Of a stretch of 64,000 bases of DNA, positions 38,576 to 47,319 are shown in pieces. The stretch is taken from positions 1,900,001 to 1,964,000 of the forward strand of contig CP053680.1 in assembly GCA_019623805.1 (NCBI GenBank), in the 5' to 3' direction. The first letter of the stretch is position 1, and each line of letters opens with the position of its first letter. This DNA is from Gammaproteobacteria bacterium (ex Lamellibrachia satsuma) (lineage in GTDB: Bacteria; Pseudomonadota; Gammaproteobacteria; Chromatiales; Chromatiaceae). Both the position numbers and the translations under genes were made by a program. The notes under the pieces are model-generated. The model saw only the letters and a list, made by a program, of their open reading frames with translations. It was not told the origin of the DNA and searched no databases.

Positions 38576-40138
38576 GAGTCTGTCGGATTTAACCAGTCCC
38601 ATTTGATAAAATACTGTAAGCCAAAGAATAACGAACCGAAGTCAGTATGTCAGATAAATTCCGCACGATTAATCGAGACACCCCCTATCTGTTGCCGCCC
38701 TCATTACAGGACTGGCTACCAGAGAACCATTTGGCGCGATTTATCGTGGACATCGTAGAACAGCTGGATCTGAAAGAGCTGGAATCTCAATACGGTGGCG
38801 GAGGAAAAGCGCCCTACCATCCAGCCATTTTGCTTTCACTGCTGTTCTACGGTTACGCAACCGGCGTATTCTCCAGCCGAAAGTTGGAGCAAGCCACCTA
38901 CGACTCCGTGGCCTTCCGGTTCATTACGGCAGACAGCCATCCAGACCATGACACCATCGCCACCTTTCGCAAACGCTTTCTCAAGGAGTTGAAGGGATTC
39001 TTTGTCCAGATATTAGTGATAGCCAAGGCGATGAGTCTTTTGAAGATAGGCAATGTGAGTTTGGATGGGACAAAGGTCAAGGCCAATGCCAGCAAACACA
39101 AGGCGATGAGTTGGGGGTATGCCAACAAGCTTGAAGAGCAGCTTCATCGTGAAGTCGAGCTGTTGCTGAAAAAGGCCGAACAGGCCGATGCAGAAGAAGA
39201 GCCGGAACTGGATATTCCAGAGGAACTCAAACGTCGTGAGGACCGGCTTGCTGCGATAGCCAAGGCTAAGAAAGAGATCGAACGAAGAGCGCGTGAGCGC
39301 TTTGAAAAAGAACGGGCGGAATACGAAGAGAAGGTGAAGCGGCGTAAGGAACGAGAGGAAAAGACAGGGAAGAAGGCCAGAGGTAGAGTGCCAAAGCCGC
39401 CAGAAGAAGGTCCACAGGAAAAAGACCAAGTCAATTTCACGGATGAGGAGTCACGCATCATGCCCTCATCGGAAGGGTTTGTTCAGGCCTATAACGCCCA
39501 AGCGGCAGTTGATACCGGTACCCACCTGATCGTGGAGAACCATATTACCCAGCAACCCAATGACAAACAGGAAATAGAACCTGCACTTGCACAACTGAAG
39601 GCAGCAGAAGAGCAGCTGGGAAAACCACAAGGTCTGTTGGCGGATACGGGTTACTTCAGTGAAGAGAATGTCAATCGTTGTGAAGCACAGGAGATCACCC
39701 CCTACCTCTCCGATAGCCGCGAACAGCACAACCTGCCGCTGGAAGAGCGGCTGAAACAGGTGCCGCCCTGCCCGGAAGATGCCGATATGTTAACCCGAAT
39801 GAGGCATCGACTCAGTACACCGGAAGGCAAGGCCGTGTATGCCACACGGAAATCGACAGTTGAGACCGTCTTCGGCATTATCAAAGAAGTAATGGGATTT
39901 CGGCAATTTCACCTTCGAGGGAGTGATTCAGCGCAAGGTGAATGGAATCTGGTATGTACGGCATGGAACCTGAAGCGGATGCATGCGCTGGCAGGCTGAG
40001 ATATCGACAAGGATAGGTCAGTCTTTCATAATTCACTGCCCTACATAGGGCTTATATTCCTACAGAGGCAGCGATTATGGGAAAAACACGGTGGGCCGGA
40101 AAATATCCCTGGCTCAATGGATCAAACCCGACAGACTC
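38576..40138 (+). mobile_element. IS1182-like insertion sequence with CTAG target duplication
   Basis: Inverted ends GAGTCTGTCGG (38576 on) and CCGACAGACTC (to 40138) enclose one transposase gene, total 1563 bases. The similarity extends inward (GATTTAACC left; the right end reads GGTTTGATCC in the same orientation). CTAG occurs directly outside both ends (38572-38575 and 40139-40142), consistent with a 4-base target duplication. Length and single DDE transposase fit the IS1182 family. Confidence 0.92.
38647..39999 (+). CDS. IS1182-family transposase
   Basis: A 450-aa DDE transposase. The N-terminal DUF772-like domain includes HPAILLSLLFYGYATGVFSS. The likely catalytic residues are Asp in SLDGTKVKAN, Asp in LLADTGYFSEENV and Glu in STVETVFGIIKE. 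A highly charged coiled-coil insertion (about 175-260) separates the first and second catalytic blocks. The reading frame is complete, so the element may still be active and could mobilise the short related element at 54180. Confidence 0.94.
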   Translation: MSDKFRTINRDTPYLLPPSLQDWLPENHLARFIVDIVEQLDLKELESQYGGGGKAPYHPAILLSLLFYGYATGVFSSRKLEQATYDSVAFRFITADSHPDHDTIATFRKRFLKELKGFFVQILVIAKAMSLLKIGNVSLDGTKVKANASKHKAMSWGYANKLEEQLHREVELLLKKAEQADAEEEPELDIPEELKRREDRLAAIAKAKKEIERRARERFEKERAEYEEKVKRRKEREEKTGKKARGRVPKPPEEGPQEKDQVNFTDEESRIMPSSEGFVQAYNAQAAVDTGTHLIVENHITQQPNDKQEIEPALAQLKAAEEQLGKPQGLLADTGYFSEENVNRCEAQEITPYLSDSREQHNLPLEERLKQVPPCPEDADMLTRMRHRLSTPEGKAVYATRKSTVETVFGIIKEVMGFRQFHLRGSDSAQGEWNLVCTAWNLKRMHALAG

Positions 40139-40197
40139 CTAGGATATTGATATCGCCACAAAGAACACGAAGGAAGCTCTGAATTAATAGAGAAACC

Positions 40198-40287
40198 TGT
40201 CATTTCAGCCGCAGGGAGAAATCTCATACCCCCAACGGCGAGCCAGTACTCCGTTGCTTGAGATCTCTCTCTACCGTCGAGATGACA
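40198..40287. repeat. Intergenic inverted repeat after the IS element
   Basis: TGTCATTTC and GGGAGAAATCTC on the left face GAGATCTCTCTC and GAGATGACA on the right, forming an imperfect long hairpin. Together with a CACGAAG-family fragment at 40157 it fills the 245-base gap between the IS and the next gene; nothing else is visible there. Confidence 0.6.
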
Positions 40288-40383
40288 ATAACCGAGTCAT
40301 CCAGAATTTCCCTATTAACATCCATGTTAATCAACCTATTTCCTTAGTATTCTTTGTGGTTGGATACGGCTTTCTAGGCAGAC

Positions 40384-40995
40384 CTATTTAGCCTTCTCCA
40401 CTTTGCTCTGCAGTAAGGCTCGGTGCAACAGCAGTTGATCCGGCACGCCGGTCTCATCCAGCCCCACTGTCTTCTGAAACTTTACGATTGCATCCCGCAT
40501 CTTGTTCCCGTAGGCACCATCAATGGCTCCATCGTAGTATTTGTTCTCTTTCAGCCAAGTCTGCAGCCTCTCCAAAACCTCTTTATAAAGATAAGCCTTG
40601 TGCTCGCCATTCTTGGCTTCCACCACCGGCGACAGAGAGACAATGCGGTTACTCTGCATGGCTCTGGCCAGGCTGGCTACTGCCACATAGAAACGCTGCT
40701 CCGGATTAGCTTTGCAATGCACCTCCAGCATCGTGCCAAGATAGACGGCGTTGCCCCAGGGAACGACATCGTAAGTATCTTTGGCATATTGACTGGTCGC
40801 CGTCAGATACCCTTCCATCCAACCCAAAAACGCAGCGTATTTACCCTCGGCTTTGGCCTTCTCCTCTACATATTGACTGCAGGTAGCCAAACCCATGCTT
40901 CTGACAGAAAACTTCCCATCACTATCAGCCGCCCATGCCTGGGATTGGACCATCCCCAATAGCAACACGCCGGTGGCGATCCACTTGTTTAACAT
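40384..40995 (-). CDS. Secreted protein with C-terminal peptidoglycan-binding-like domain
   Basis: A 203-aa protein with a signal peptide (residues 1-22, ending QAWA), an unknown central domain with two Cys that could pair (CSQYVEEK and EVHCKANPE), and a C-terminal PG_binding_1-like motif (YYDGAIDGAYGNKMRDAIVKF). It would act in the periplasm, perhaps attached to the cell wall. GGAGTGG precedes the ATG. A strong intrinsic terminator lies only about 30 bases upstream of the ATG on the same strand, leaving no room for a promoter between them; transcription must therefore read through it. Confidence 0.75.
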   Translation of the reverse strand: MLNKWIATGVLLLGMVQSQAWAADSDGKFSVRSMGLATCSQYVEEKAKAEGKYAAFLGWMEGYLTATSQYAKDTYDVVPWGNAVYLGTMLEVHCKANPEQRFYVAVASLARAMQSNRIVSLSPVVEAKNGEHKAYLYKEVLERLQTWLKENKYYDGAIDGAYGNKMRDAIVKFQKTVGLDETGVPDQLLLHRALLQSKVEKAK

Positions 40996-41464
40996 CGCGC
41001 TTCCACTCCTAACGAATAATCGGACAAAAAAAAAGCTATACGGAAACCGTATAGCTGTAGTTTACTACGTAGATCCCGTCCTCCGACGGATTATTATTTT
41101 TTCAAGCACAATTCCAATTCAAACCATCTGAAACGGCGGGTCGGCGGCCTAATGCTTTCCGTCACTTCATTTGACTACAATTCAGATTGTCTATCCAACC
41201 TCGGCTAAAAGCCTTGTCATAACTACTAGCAATCACCATGCCACCCAGTTATTTTCTTTATTATTCAGACTGTTATAAATTTCAGCATTAGGCTGACAAG
41301 CAAACGTGTAAAAAAATCCGACAGTATATTGGGGGGGGAGCCACAAAGCAGATTTGTGGACTTTCTACGGCAAAAACCTCAAGTCCTTGTTTTTTAATAC
41401 GTTAGAGCAATCAAATGTAAACTCACGGGATTCGAGTGACTGTAAAATATCCTGACACTGTTTT
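40996..41464. other. Long AT-rich non-coding region with two opposed hairpins
   Basis: This 469-base gap lies between two leftward genes. Besides the minus-strand terminator it has a second hairpin, ATCCCGTC/GACGGAT (41073-41091), followed by a T-rich run on the plus strand. A small GTAGT/ACTAC stem lies between the two, and a run of eight G is found at 41331-41338. Nothing codes for protein. The arrangement suggests a regulated leader or a small RNA, but I match it to no known family. Confidence 0.5.
41026..41056 (-). terminator. Attenuator-like terminator in the leader of the 203-aa gene
   Basis: A perfect 10-bp stem AGCTATACGG/CCGTATAGCT with a three-base loop, followed on the minus strand by nine T. 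It lies 30 bases before the ATG of the secreted protein gene. Either it ends a transcript from the right or it acts as a regulatory terminator in this gene's own leader. Confidence 0.8.
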
Positions 41465-42358
41465 TCAGCCCTGATTATTGCCACCCTGCTCTTCATCCAG
41501 CGAGGCAGGCAACCCCTCTGCCAGAGTTGGGTAGCGCAGACCGACCTCCAACTCCTCGACCATTTTGCGATTACTCAGCCGCCGGGACTCTGCCAGATAG
41601 GAGAGCATGCCAGGGGACAACCGCCGCTTCGCCTCTGCCAGAGAGATAACCGGGGGGCGGGCAAGTCCAAGAAAGTCCGCCACCTGGTTAAAGTAGGCAG
41701 TCATGGTGCCGGGGTGCCCATCACTCACATTGTAGACCTCACCAGAACGCCCCCGCGCCATTGCCGCCAGACAGACATCCACCAGATCCAGGGAATGAAT
41801 GTGGTTTGTGATGGGTGAGTCAGTTTCCGCCACCATCGGCGCCCCTGACTGCAACCGCTTTAGCGGCAGTTTGCCCGGACCGTAGATCCCGGCCACCCGG
41901 AGAATCACCAGTTCGCCGCCACTCGATAGACTCCATTCACGCCAGCGCCGCTCAGCATCCAGTCTACGCCAGGCCCGATCAGCCCTGGGTGAGGGTGGGC
42001 GCTGTTCATCCACCCATTCCCCATCACAGTCACCATAAACACCTGTGGTGCTCAGGTAGACCACCCGGTAAGGATGCCCGGTTTCAGCTATCGCCCTAAT
42101 CAGGGCCGCCACCCGCATATCTTCGACACCGCTACCCGGCGGAGGGGCAAAATAGAAGAGTGAATGGCCCGCAACGACAGGAAGGAAAATCGCAGAATCA
42201 TCCAGATCAACCTCCTCGGATGCCAATCCCAACCCTTGAAGCTTTCGGGCACTGGCATGGCTCCTTACCCAACAGGAGACACTCGATTCCTGCACAGGCA
42301 GCCGCATCGCAACCCGGTGACCAATGTCTCCGCAACCAACAATAGTGACTCTCTGCAT
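41465..42358 (-). CDS. Extended SDR / NAD-dependent epimerase-like protein (YeeZ type)
   Basis: A 297-aa Rossmann protein with GCGDIGHRVA (residues 8-17), the dinucleotide-binding loop. It also has LSTTGVYGDCDGEWVDE, as in YeeZ/NAD(P)-binding sugar-epimerase relatives, and LRVAGIYGPGKLPL. The usual YxxxK catalytic pair of SDR enzymes is not obvious: the YGDCDG segment replaces it. It may therefore not catalyse epimerisation. It is encoded divergently from the next gene. Substrate and role unknown. Confidence 0.82.
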   Translation of the reverse strand: MQRVTIVGCGDIGHRVAMRLPVQESSVSCWVRSHASARKLQGLGLASEEVDLDDSAIFLPVVAGHSLFYFAPPPGSGVEDMRVAALIRAIAETGHPYRVVYLSTTGVYGDCDGEWVDEQRPPSPRADRAWRRLDAERRWREWSLSSGGELVILRVAGIYGPGKLPLKRLQSGAPMVAETDSPITNHIHSLDLVDVCLAAMARGRSGEVYNVSDGHPGTMTAYFNQVADFLGLARPPVISLAEAKRRLSPGMLSYLAESRRLSNRKMVEELEVGLRYPTLAEGLPASLDEEQGGNNQG

Positions 42359-42471
42359 TACCCAATCAACTCCCCGGTTTAATTCCTGACTAAAATAGGC
42401 GAGAATTATTTGTTCACTGTTTTCTTGCCTGGATTCGTAGATTCAGGCTCTACTCAATACCAAGGAATCCC

Positions 42472-43479
42472 ATGAGTTTCAAAGTTCACGTCGAACCCAG
42501 CGGTCACGAATTCAGCGTGGATGCTGACGAAAGCATCCTGGACGCAGCAGTTAGACAGGGGGTCAACCTCACATACGGCTGCCGCAATGGTTTTTGCGGA
42601 GAGTGCAAAAGTACGCTGCTCGGAGGTGACGTGAGCTATGCAGACGGTACCCCACCCGCACTGGAGGAGTTGCCGGAAAACAGCTGCCTGACCTGCAAGG
42701 CGATACCTTCCACCGATATCCGTCTGGAGTCAAAAGAGATCGTCGAGGCGGCGGATATCGAGATTCGCGAGTTTCCCTGCCGAGTGGATAAGATCGAGCA
42801 TCTTAACGATGACGTGATCCGTCTCTACCTTAAACTTCCTGAAGGCGAGCGCCTGCAGTTTCTGGCCGGGCAATATCTCAATTTCATTCTTGAAGACGGA
42901 AGCAAGCGGGCATTCTCCATCGCCAATGCGCCCCACAACGACGACTATATCGAACTGCACATCCGCCATGTTGCCGGTGGCTCATTCACGGATTTCCTCT
43001 TCGACGGCATGGAGGAGAAGACCATTCTGCGGCTGGAGGCACCCCTGGGCAGTTACTTTCTGCGCGAGGAGTCATCCCGACCCATTATCTTCATGGGGGG
43101 CGGTACCGGCTTTGCGCCGTTGAAAGGCATTATCGAACACGCCTTCGAGATCGGCATCGATCGCCCCATGCACCTCTACTGGGGGGTTCGCGCCAAACAG
43201 GATCTCTATCTGCCTGAGATGCCGGAAGCCTGGGCGCGTGAACACGCCAACTTCAGCTACACCCCAGTCCTCTCTGAACCTGATCCTGACTGGGAAGGAA
43301 AAAACGGCTGGGTGCATGACCAGGTAATCAGTGACAATCCGGACTTGAGCGGCCACGAGGTCTACATGAGCGGCCCACCGCCAATGATCAAAGCAGGCAA
43401 GGATACCTTCCTCGCCCACGGCCTGAGTGAAGAGCACCTCTTTTCAGACTCTTTCGAGTATGGCGCCGCAGCGAAATAA
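42472..43479 (+). CDS. 2Fe-2S/FAD NAD(P)H oxidoreductase (phenol-hydroxylase-reductase type)
   Basis: A 335-aa electron-transfer flavoprotein. The N-terminal plant-type 2Fe-2S ferredoxin domain has CRNGFCGEC...CLTC. The FAD domain contains RAFSIANAP, and the NAD(P) domain contains GGGTGFAPLKG and ends with FEYGAAAK. The architecture equals reductases annotated as CDP-6-deoxy-glucoseen reductase or AscD-like, which in many gammaproteobacteria are encoded near ubiD. Here ubiD is 5 kb away, separated by the IS and other genes. The electron acceptor cannot be told from sequence. Confidence 0.9.
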   Translation: MSFKVHVEPSGHEFSVDADESILDAAVRQGVNLTYGCRNGFCGECKSTLLGGDVSYADGTPPALEELPENSCLTCKAIPSTDIRLESKEIVEAADIEIREFPCRVDKIEHLNDDVIRLYLKLPEGERLQFLAGQYLNFILEDGSKRAFSIANAPHNDDYIELHIRHVAGGSFTDFLFDGMEEKTILRLEAPLGSYFLREESSRPIIFMGGGTGFAPLKGIIEHAFEIGIDRPMHLYWGVRAKQDLYLPEMPEAWAREHANFSYTPVLSEPDPDWEGKNGWVHDQVISDNPDLSGHEVYMSGPPPMIKAGKDTFLAHGLSEEHLFSDSFEYGAAAK

Positions 43480-43538
43480 CGGCGATTTTAAGCAGTAAGA
43501 AAAGAGTGGCCGTGCCATTCCAGGCGAGAGAAACAGTC

Positions 43539-43691
43539 GCAGGTCGGATTAGACGCACAATGGCACAAAGCCGGGCTTTGGCACGACATTTATGCGCGAT
43601 GTAATCCTATAAAACAGCGTCGGGTTACGATGCGCGGCAAGCCAGGCCGCGAAATTCAAGCTAGGCACAGTACGCATCTAACCCGACCTAC
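43539..43691. repeat. Intergenic repeat, family B copies 2 and 3
   Basis: CAGGTCGGATTAGACGCAC (43540-43558) faces GCGCGATGTAATCC (43594 on). It is followed by AAAACAGCGTCGGGTTACGATGCG and a reversed copy ending ACCCGACCTAC (43681-43691). The same pieces occur at 28391, where the order is partly shared. Confidence 0.7.
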
Positions 43692-43717
43692 AGAACTGCA
43701 CAGGATCAGATCCAGGT

Positions 43718-44410
43718 TTATTTCGACATATCCCAAAACCGTTCAAGATAAGCCTGGTGCAGGCACTCATACCCCTCAAGATCGCCATCTTCCTTCAGCC
43801 TGTTCATCTGCTCAATCCAGATCTTTTTACTATCACTGTCAGGAAGTGAGACCCCATCGCACTCCAAATCCTGCATCTGTGCCGGGACGGCCTGCCTGGA
43901 CATGTGTTTCTCCAGCTTGGGCAGCGTCCTAACCTCTTTTCCTGCCCGTTCTGCCTGCATTGACTGGATCTCACGTCTTGGCTTCATGCTGTTTTTAGCC
44001 GCCTTCTTTTTTGGCGCTGCGGAAGGCAAGAATGCCGGCCCGGCAAAATCCATCGCCGGAGATGAAGAAGATTCCATCGGCTGGCCGGCCTCTTCCTGTT
44101 CCATCAGCATGGGCACTGGAACTTCAGGCTCAAGCATGGAGACCGGCTCAAAGAGTCGGATGACCAGCCCGAAACTGAGCATCAGCACAGCAGCGGCTGC
44201 AATAAAGCTGAGTTGATCAGCTCGTCTGATCAAACCAAACTTATGCCCTTTGGGTGAAAAAACCAGATAAAAAGGCCGCTTGCGGCGCTTCACCGCTTGT
44301 TGTGCGGCATCACGGATCCGGCTATCCAGATCCGGGGAGGGTTGTTCTGAGCCACCCTGTTTGTAGAGATGGGAGATGCGTTCATCATGGATGTCGTTCT
44401 GATCACTCAT
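43718..44410 (-). CDS. Putative membrane-anchored anti-sigma factor
   Basis: A 230-aa protein with a charged cytoplasmic N-terminus (about 75 residues), one membrane segment (LSFIAAAAVLMLSFGLVIRLF), and a periplasmic part that is low-complexity, then Cys-containing (LECDGVSL, YECLHQAYL). It does not show a clear zinc anti-sigma motif. Its first eight bases overlap the end of the ECF sigma gene, a pairing typical of sigma/anti-sigma genes. The assignment rests mainly on this context and topology. Confidence 0.65.
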   Translation of the reverse strand: MSDQNDIHDERISHLYKQGGSEQPSPDLDSRIRDAAQQAVKRRKRPFYLVFSPKGHKFGLIRRADQLSFIAAAAVLMLSFGLVIRLFEPVSMLEPEVPVPMLMEQEEAGQPMESSSSPAMDFAGPAFLPSAAPKKKAAKNSMKPRREIQSMQAERAGKEVRTLPKLEKHMSRQAVPAQMQDLECDGVSLPDSDSKKIWIEQMNRLKEDGDLEGYECLHQAYLERFWDMSK

Positions 44411-44950
44411 CGCATCCCTCCAGGCCCTGCCGCAGTCGCTTCAGCGCATAACGCAGGCGGCTCTTGATGGTCTCGCGCCCGGTATCCATCACCTCGCAAT
44501 CTGTTCCAGACTGAGTCCACCCTCCTCCTTCAGCAGAAAGGCGCTGCGCTGCGGTTCGCTCAAACCACCAAGCAGTTGGTAGAGACGTTCCACGCACTGT
44601 CGAATCATCACCCAGGCATCCGGCCAGGCACTGACTTCCAGAGAAATCACTTCATCAGGTTGTTCAAGGGGGTCCACGGGACGAAGACTCCTCCAGTAAT
44701 CGACCACACGATTGTGGGCGATACGATATATCCAGGGCCGGAATGTGAGCTCCTTTTTCCACTGCTCCCTGGCACTGATTACCCGCAGCCAGACGTCCTG
44801 GTAGAGCTCGTCCACAATCCCGGCATCACTGCACTGACGGGTAATAAAGCGATAGAGCGGCCCCCTATACCTTTGATAGAGGGCATCGAAGGCCGCCGTC
44901 TCACCCAATCGATAACGTTGCATCAGTGATTCGTCGCTGGGGTTATCCAT
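44403..44950 (-). pseudogene. ECF RNA polymerase sigma factor, single-base frameshift
   Basis: The first frame (from 44950) encodes 153 residues of an ECF sigma factor: region 2 with FDALYQRYRGPLYRF, DELYQDVWLRV and RPWIYRIAHNRVVDYW, then region 4 up to LSLEQIA. It then hits a stop at 44489-44491. A second frame continues with EVMDTGRETIKSRLRYALKRL, the rest of the region 4 helix-turn-helix. Restoring one base near 44495 (GCGAG to GCGGAG) joins them into a normal protein of about 182 aa. Either this is a real loss-of-function mutation or a sequencing error. It follows the VWA gene by 15 bases and overlaps the putative anti-sigma gene. Confidence 0.85.
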
Positions 44951-44965
44951 CGAACATCTTTCGCT

Positions 44966-46681
44966 TTATTGTTTTTGGGAAATGGCTAGCGTCTGACTGA
45001 CAGAGAGGTCGTCAGCCAGACCAACCAGGCGAATCAGATCATTCCGATAGCCTCCACTGTCTTCGCCCCGTGCCCCACGGGCAAGTTTAATGATCTCATC
45101 GTAGCCGAAATTCTGCAGATAAGAACCGCCTCTCAGCGCTTGCCCGAATGCAGCCACCGCTGAGGTAAAACGGTAGTCGTGGCTGGTCTGATCAAGGCGC
45201 TGTTTGATCTCACTGGACAGAAGAGGTCGTTCGATCAGTTCACTGATATCTGATCCCGGGCGTTTATAGCGCAGCCTGAGAAAGGCGATCTCATCTCCGT
45301 CGGCATTCCCCTTTGTCTCGCCGCTGCCATATCGCAGCGGGTCGATTCTGTTGCCCTTACCGCCGACGAGTGCGATCTCGTACAGCGCTGAGACTGAATG
45401 ACCGGCACCAATCTCACCGGCATCCACCTTGTCGTTGTTGAAGTCTTCCCGTGCCAGAAGACGGTTCTCATATCCGATCAGCCGATACTCCGCGACCAGA
45501 TCCGGGTTGAACTCGATCTGGATCTTCACATCACCCGCCACAGTCTGCAGGGTGGCGCCCATCTCTTCGACCAACACCTTGCGCGCCTCCAGCAGAGTGT
45601 CGATATAGGCGTAGTTGCCGTTACCGTGGTCGGCAAGTTGTTCCATCAGTTGGTCATTGTAGTTGCCACCGCCAAAACCCAGCGTGGTAAGAGCAATACG
45701 GTCCTTGCGATTTTCCTCGATCAGATCAATGAGTGCCTGATGGTTTACCGTACCGACATTGAAATCACCATCGGTAGCCAGAATGACCCGGTTCACGCCA
45801 GTTTCGATAAAAGCCTCCCGCGCCTTCCCATAGGCCAGACGAATACCCGAGGCACCATTGGTCGAGCCACCCGCATGGAGACGTTCCAGTGCCTGCTCGA
45901 TAGTTGCCCGGCGGTTGCCGGCAGTCGGCTCCAATACCACACCAGATGCCCCTGCATAGACCACCAGGGTAACGCGGTCATCGGCATCGAGCTGTCCGGT
46001 CAACAGGCGCAGACTGCGCTTGAGCAGTGGCAACTTGTCCGGAGAGCGCATGGAACCTGACACGTCCACCAGAAATACAAGATTGGCGGAGGGTCGTTCA
46101 ACGTCCTGGGGAACCCATGACCGAAGACCGACACGCAACAACCGGGTTTCCTGATTCCAGGGATTCGGTCCCAGTTCGGTGGTAATGCTGAAGGACTGGT
46201 TCTTTTCCTTCGGCACCGTATCGTCGTAGGTGAAGTAGTTGATCATCTCCTCGACCCGTACCGCATCCTTAGGCGGCAGCCTGCCCTCCTTGAGTATTCG
46301 CCGCAGGTTGGCATAACTACCAGTATCCACATCGATACTGAAGGTCGAGACCGGAACCTCCTGAACACGCTTGACGGCATTATCCTCAATGTGGGCATAA
46401 GACTCCCGGTCCAACCGTTCTGATGGCAGCCGAATTCCACTTGAAACAGCGGCCACCTGAGAGGGAGCAACGGCTTGCCCAGACCAGTCTGCCTCCCGCT
46501 TCATAAGCCCCACTGGCTTATGTTTTTGTTGGGCGGATAGATCTAACATAACCGTCTGTTCAGCCACAACCGGGCGGCCCGGTCCTGGGTCGACAACCTC
46601 TGAGGTCGAACGCGACTCATACAGGCCGCAACCCGTTAACAATGACACCGTAAGGGCGATAGCAAATGGATTCAGTTTCAT
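44966..46681 (-). CDS. VWA-domain lipoprotein, YfbK-like with C-terminal DUF3520
   Basis: A 571-aa protein with a lipobox (LLTGC, lipidated Cys18), a YfbK N-terminal domain (VPVSTFSIDVDTGSYANLRR), a von Willebrand A domain with MIDAS motif DVSGSM and later TDGDFNVG, and a C-terminal DUF3520 region. It would sit on the periplasmic side of a membrane and bind a partner through a divalent metal. AGGAGAACCCT precedes the ATG. It is the first gene of a leftward operon with an ECF sigma factor and a putative anti-sigma protein. This suggests a cell-envelope signalling role, not established. Confidence 0.9.
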   Translation of the reverse strand: MKLNPFAIALTVSLLTGCGLYESRSTSEVVDPGPGRPVVAEQTVMLDLSAQQKHKPVGLMKREADWSGQAVAPSQVAAVSSGIRLPSERLDRESYAHIEDNAVKRVQEVPVSTFSIDVDTGSYANLRRILKEGRLPPKDAVRVEEMINYFTYDDTVPKEKNQSFSITTELGPNPWNQETRLLRVGLRSWVPQDVERPSANLVFLVDVSGSMRSPDKLPLLKRSLRLLTGQLDADDRVTLVVYAGASGVVLEPTAGNRRATIEQALERLHAGGSTNGASGIRLAYGKAREAFIETGVNRVILATDGDFNVGTVNHQALIDLIEENRKDRIALTTLGFGGGNYNDQLMEQLADHGNGNYAYIDTLLEARKVLVEEMGATLQTVAGDVKIQIEFNPDLVAEYRLIGYENRLLAREDFNNDKVDAGEIGAGHSVSALYEIALVGGKGNRIDPLRYGSGETKGNADGDEIAFLRLRYKRPGSDISELIERPLLSSEIKQRLDQTSHDYRFTSAVAAFGQALRGGSYLQNFGYDEIIKLARGARGEDSGGYRNDLIRLVGLADDLSVSQTLAISQKQ

Positions 46682-46853
46682 AGGGTTCTCCTGCCCGTGT
46701 GATTAATTCCATCTATTAATACGGATACGCAGGAGTAACGGGGTTAAATAACGGGAAGATTGACGATTTTTCTTGCGGGGGGGCACGCTACACCCCCCAC
46801 GCACAAGCATAATTGAATTCGTGAGATATAACTCCCAGGAGACTGTAGGATCT

Positions 46854-47084
46854 CTAACGCCCTACCGGCCCTCTGGATGACTGTTGTTTCAGTGTCTGTT
46901 CAATCCGGGCCACCACGTCGTACACATCCCGAATCGCACGAGCCAAAGCGGCCTGGTTCCAGATGATTGTCTTGAACGAATAGAGCAGTTCCTTGTCGTC
47001 CATCTTTCCATCCGCCGTGATCTTCGGGACGACTTTATCGAAATACTGCTGCGAGGTTGTGATTGCTGACTCTGTGGGTCTCAT
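46854..47084 (-). CDS. Hypothetical protein, 76 aa
   Basis: I do not recognise this small soluble helical protein. It starts at the ATG at 47084, preceded by GGGAGG at good spacing; a longer frame exists but is less likely. It has a middle segment KITADGKMDDKELLYSFKT and a C-terminal helix with RAIRDVYDVVARIEQTL. It stands alone between the VWA operon and a rightward small gene. Confidence 0.65.
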   Translation of the reverse strand: MRPTESAITTSQQYFDKVVPKITADGKMDDKELLYSFKTIIWNQAALARAIRDVYDVVARIEQTLKQQSSRGPVGR

Positions 47085-47319
47085 CGTGCGTACCTCCCAT
47101 TCTTCAGATATCCTAATATCAGGATAAACCACATTTCAGGAAACGGTTGGAAATATCACGGCGGGCAGGTCCAACAACAGCGCAGATTCAGGCTATCCAC
47201 TTTCTGGCAAAGCAATAATCGATGCGGAACTTCCCGGCCTTTCGCACTGTTACTCGGGCGCTTCTGGGCGGATAATAGTGAACGGTTCCCGGCTTTACCG
47301 GCTATGGAGGAGAAACCTC

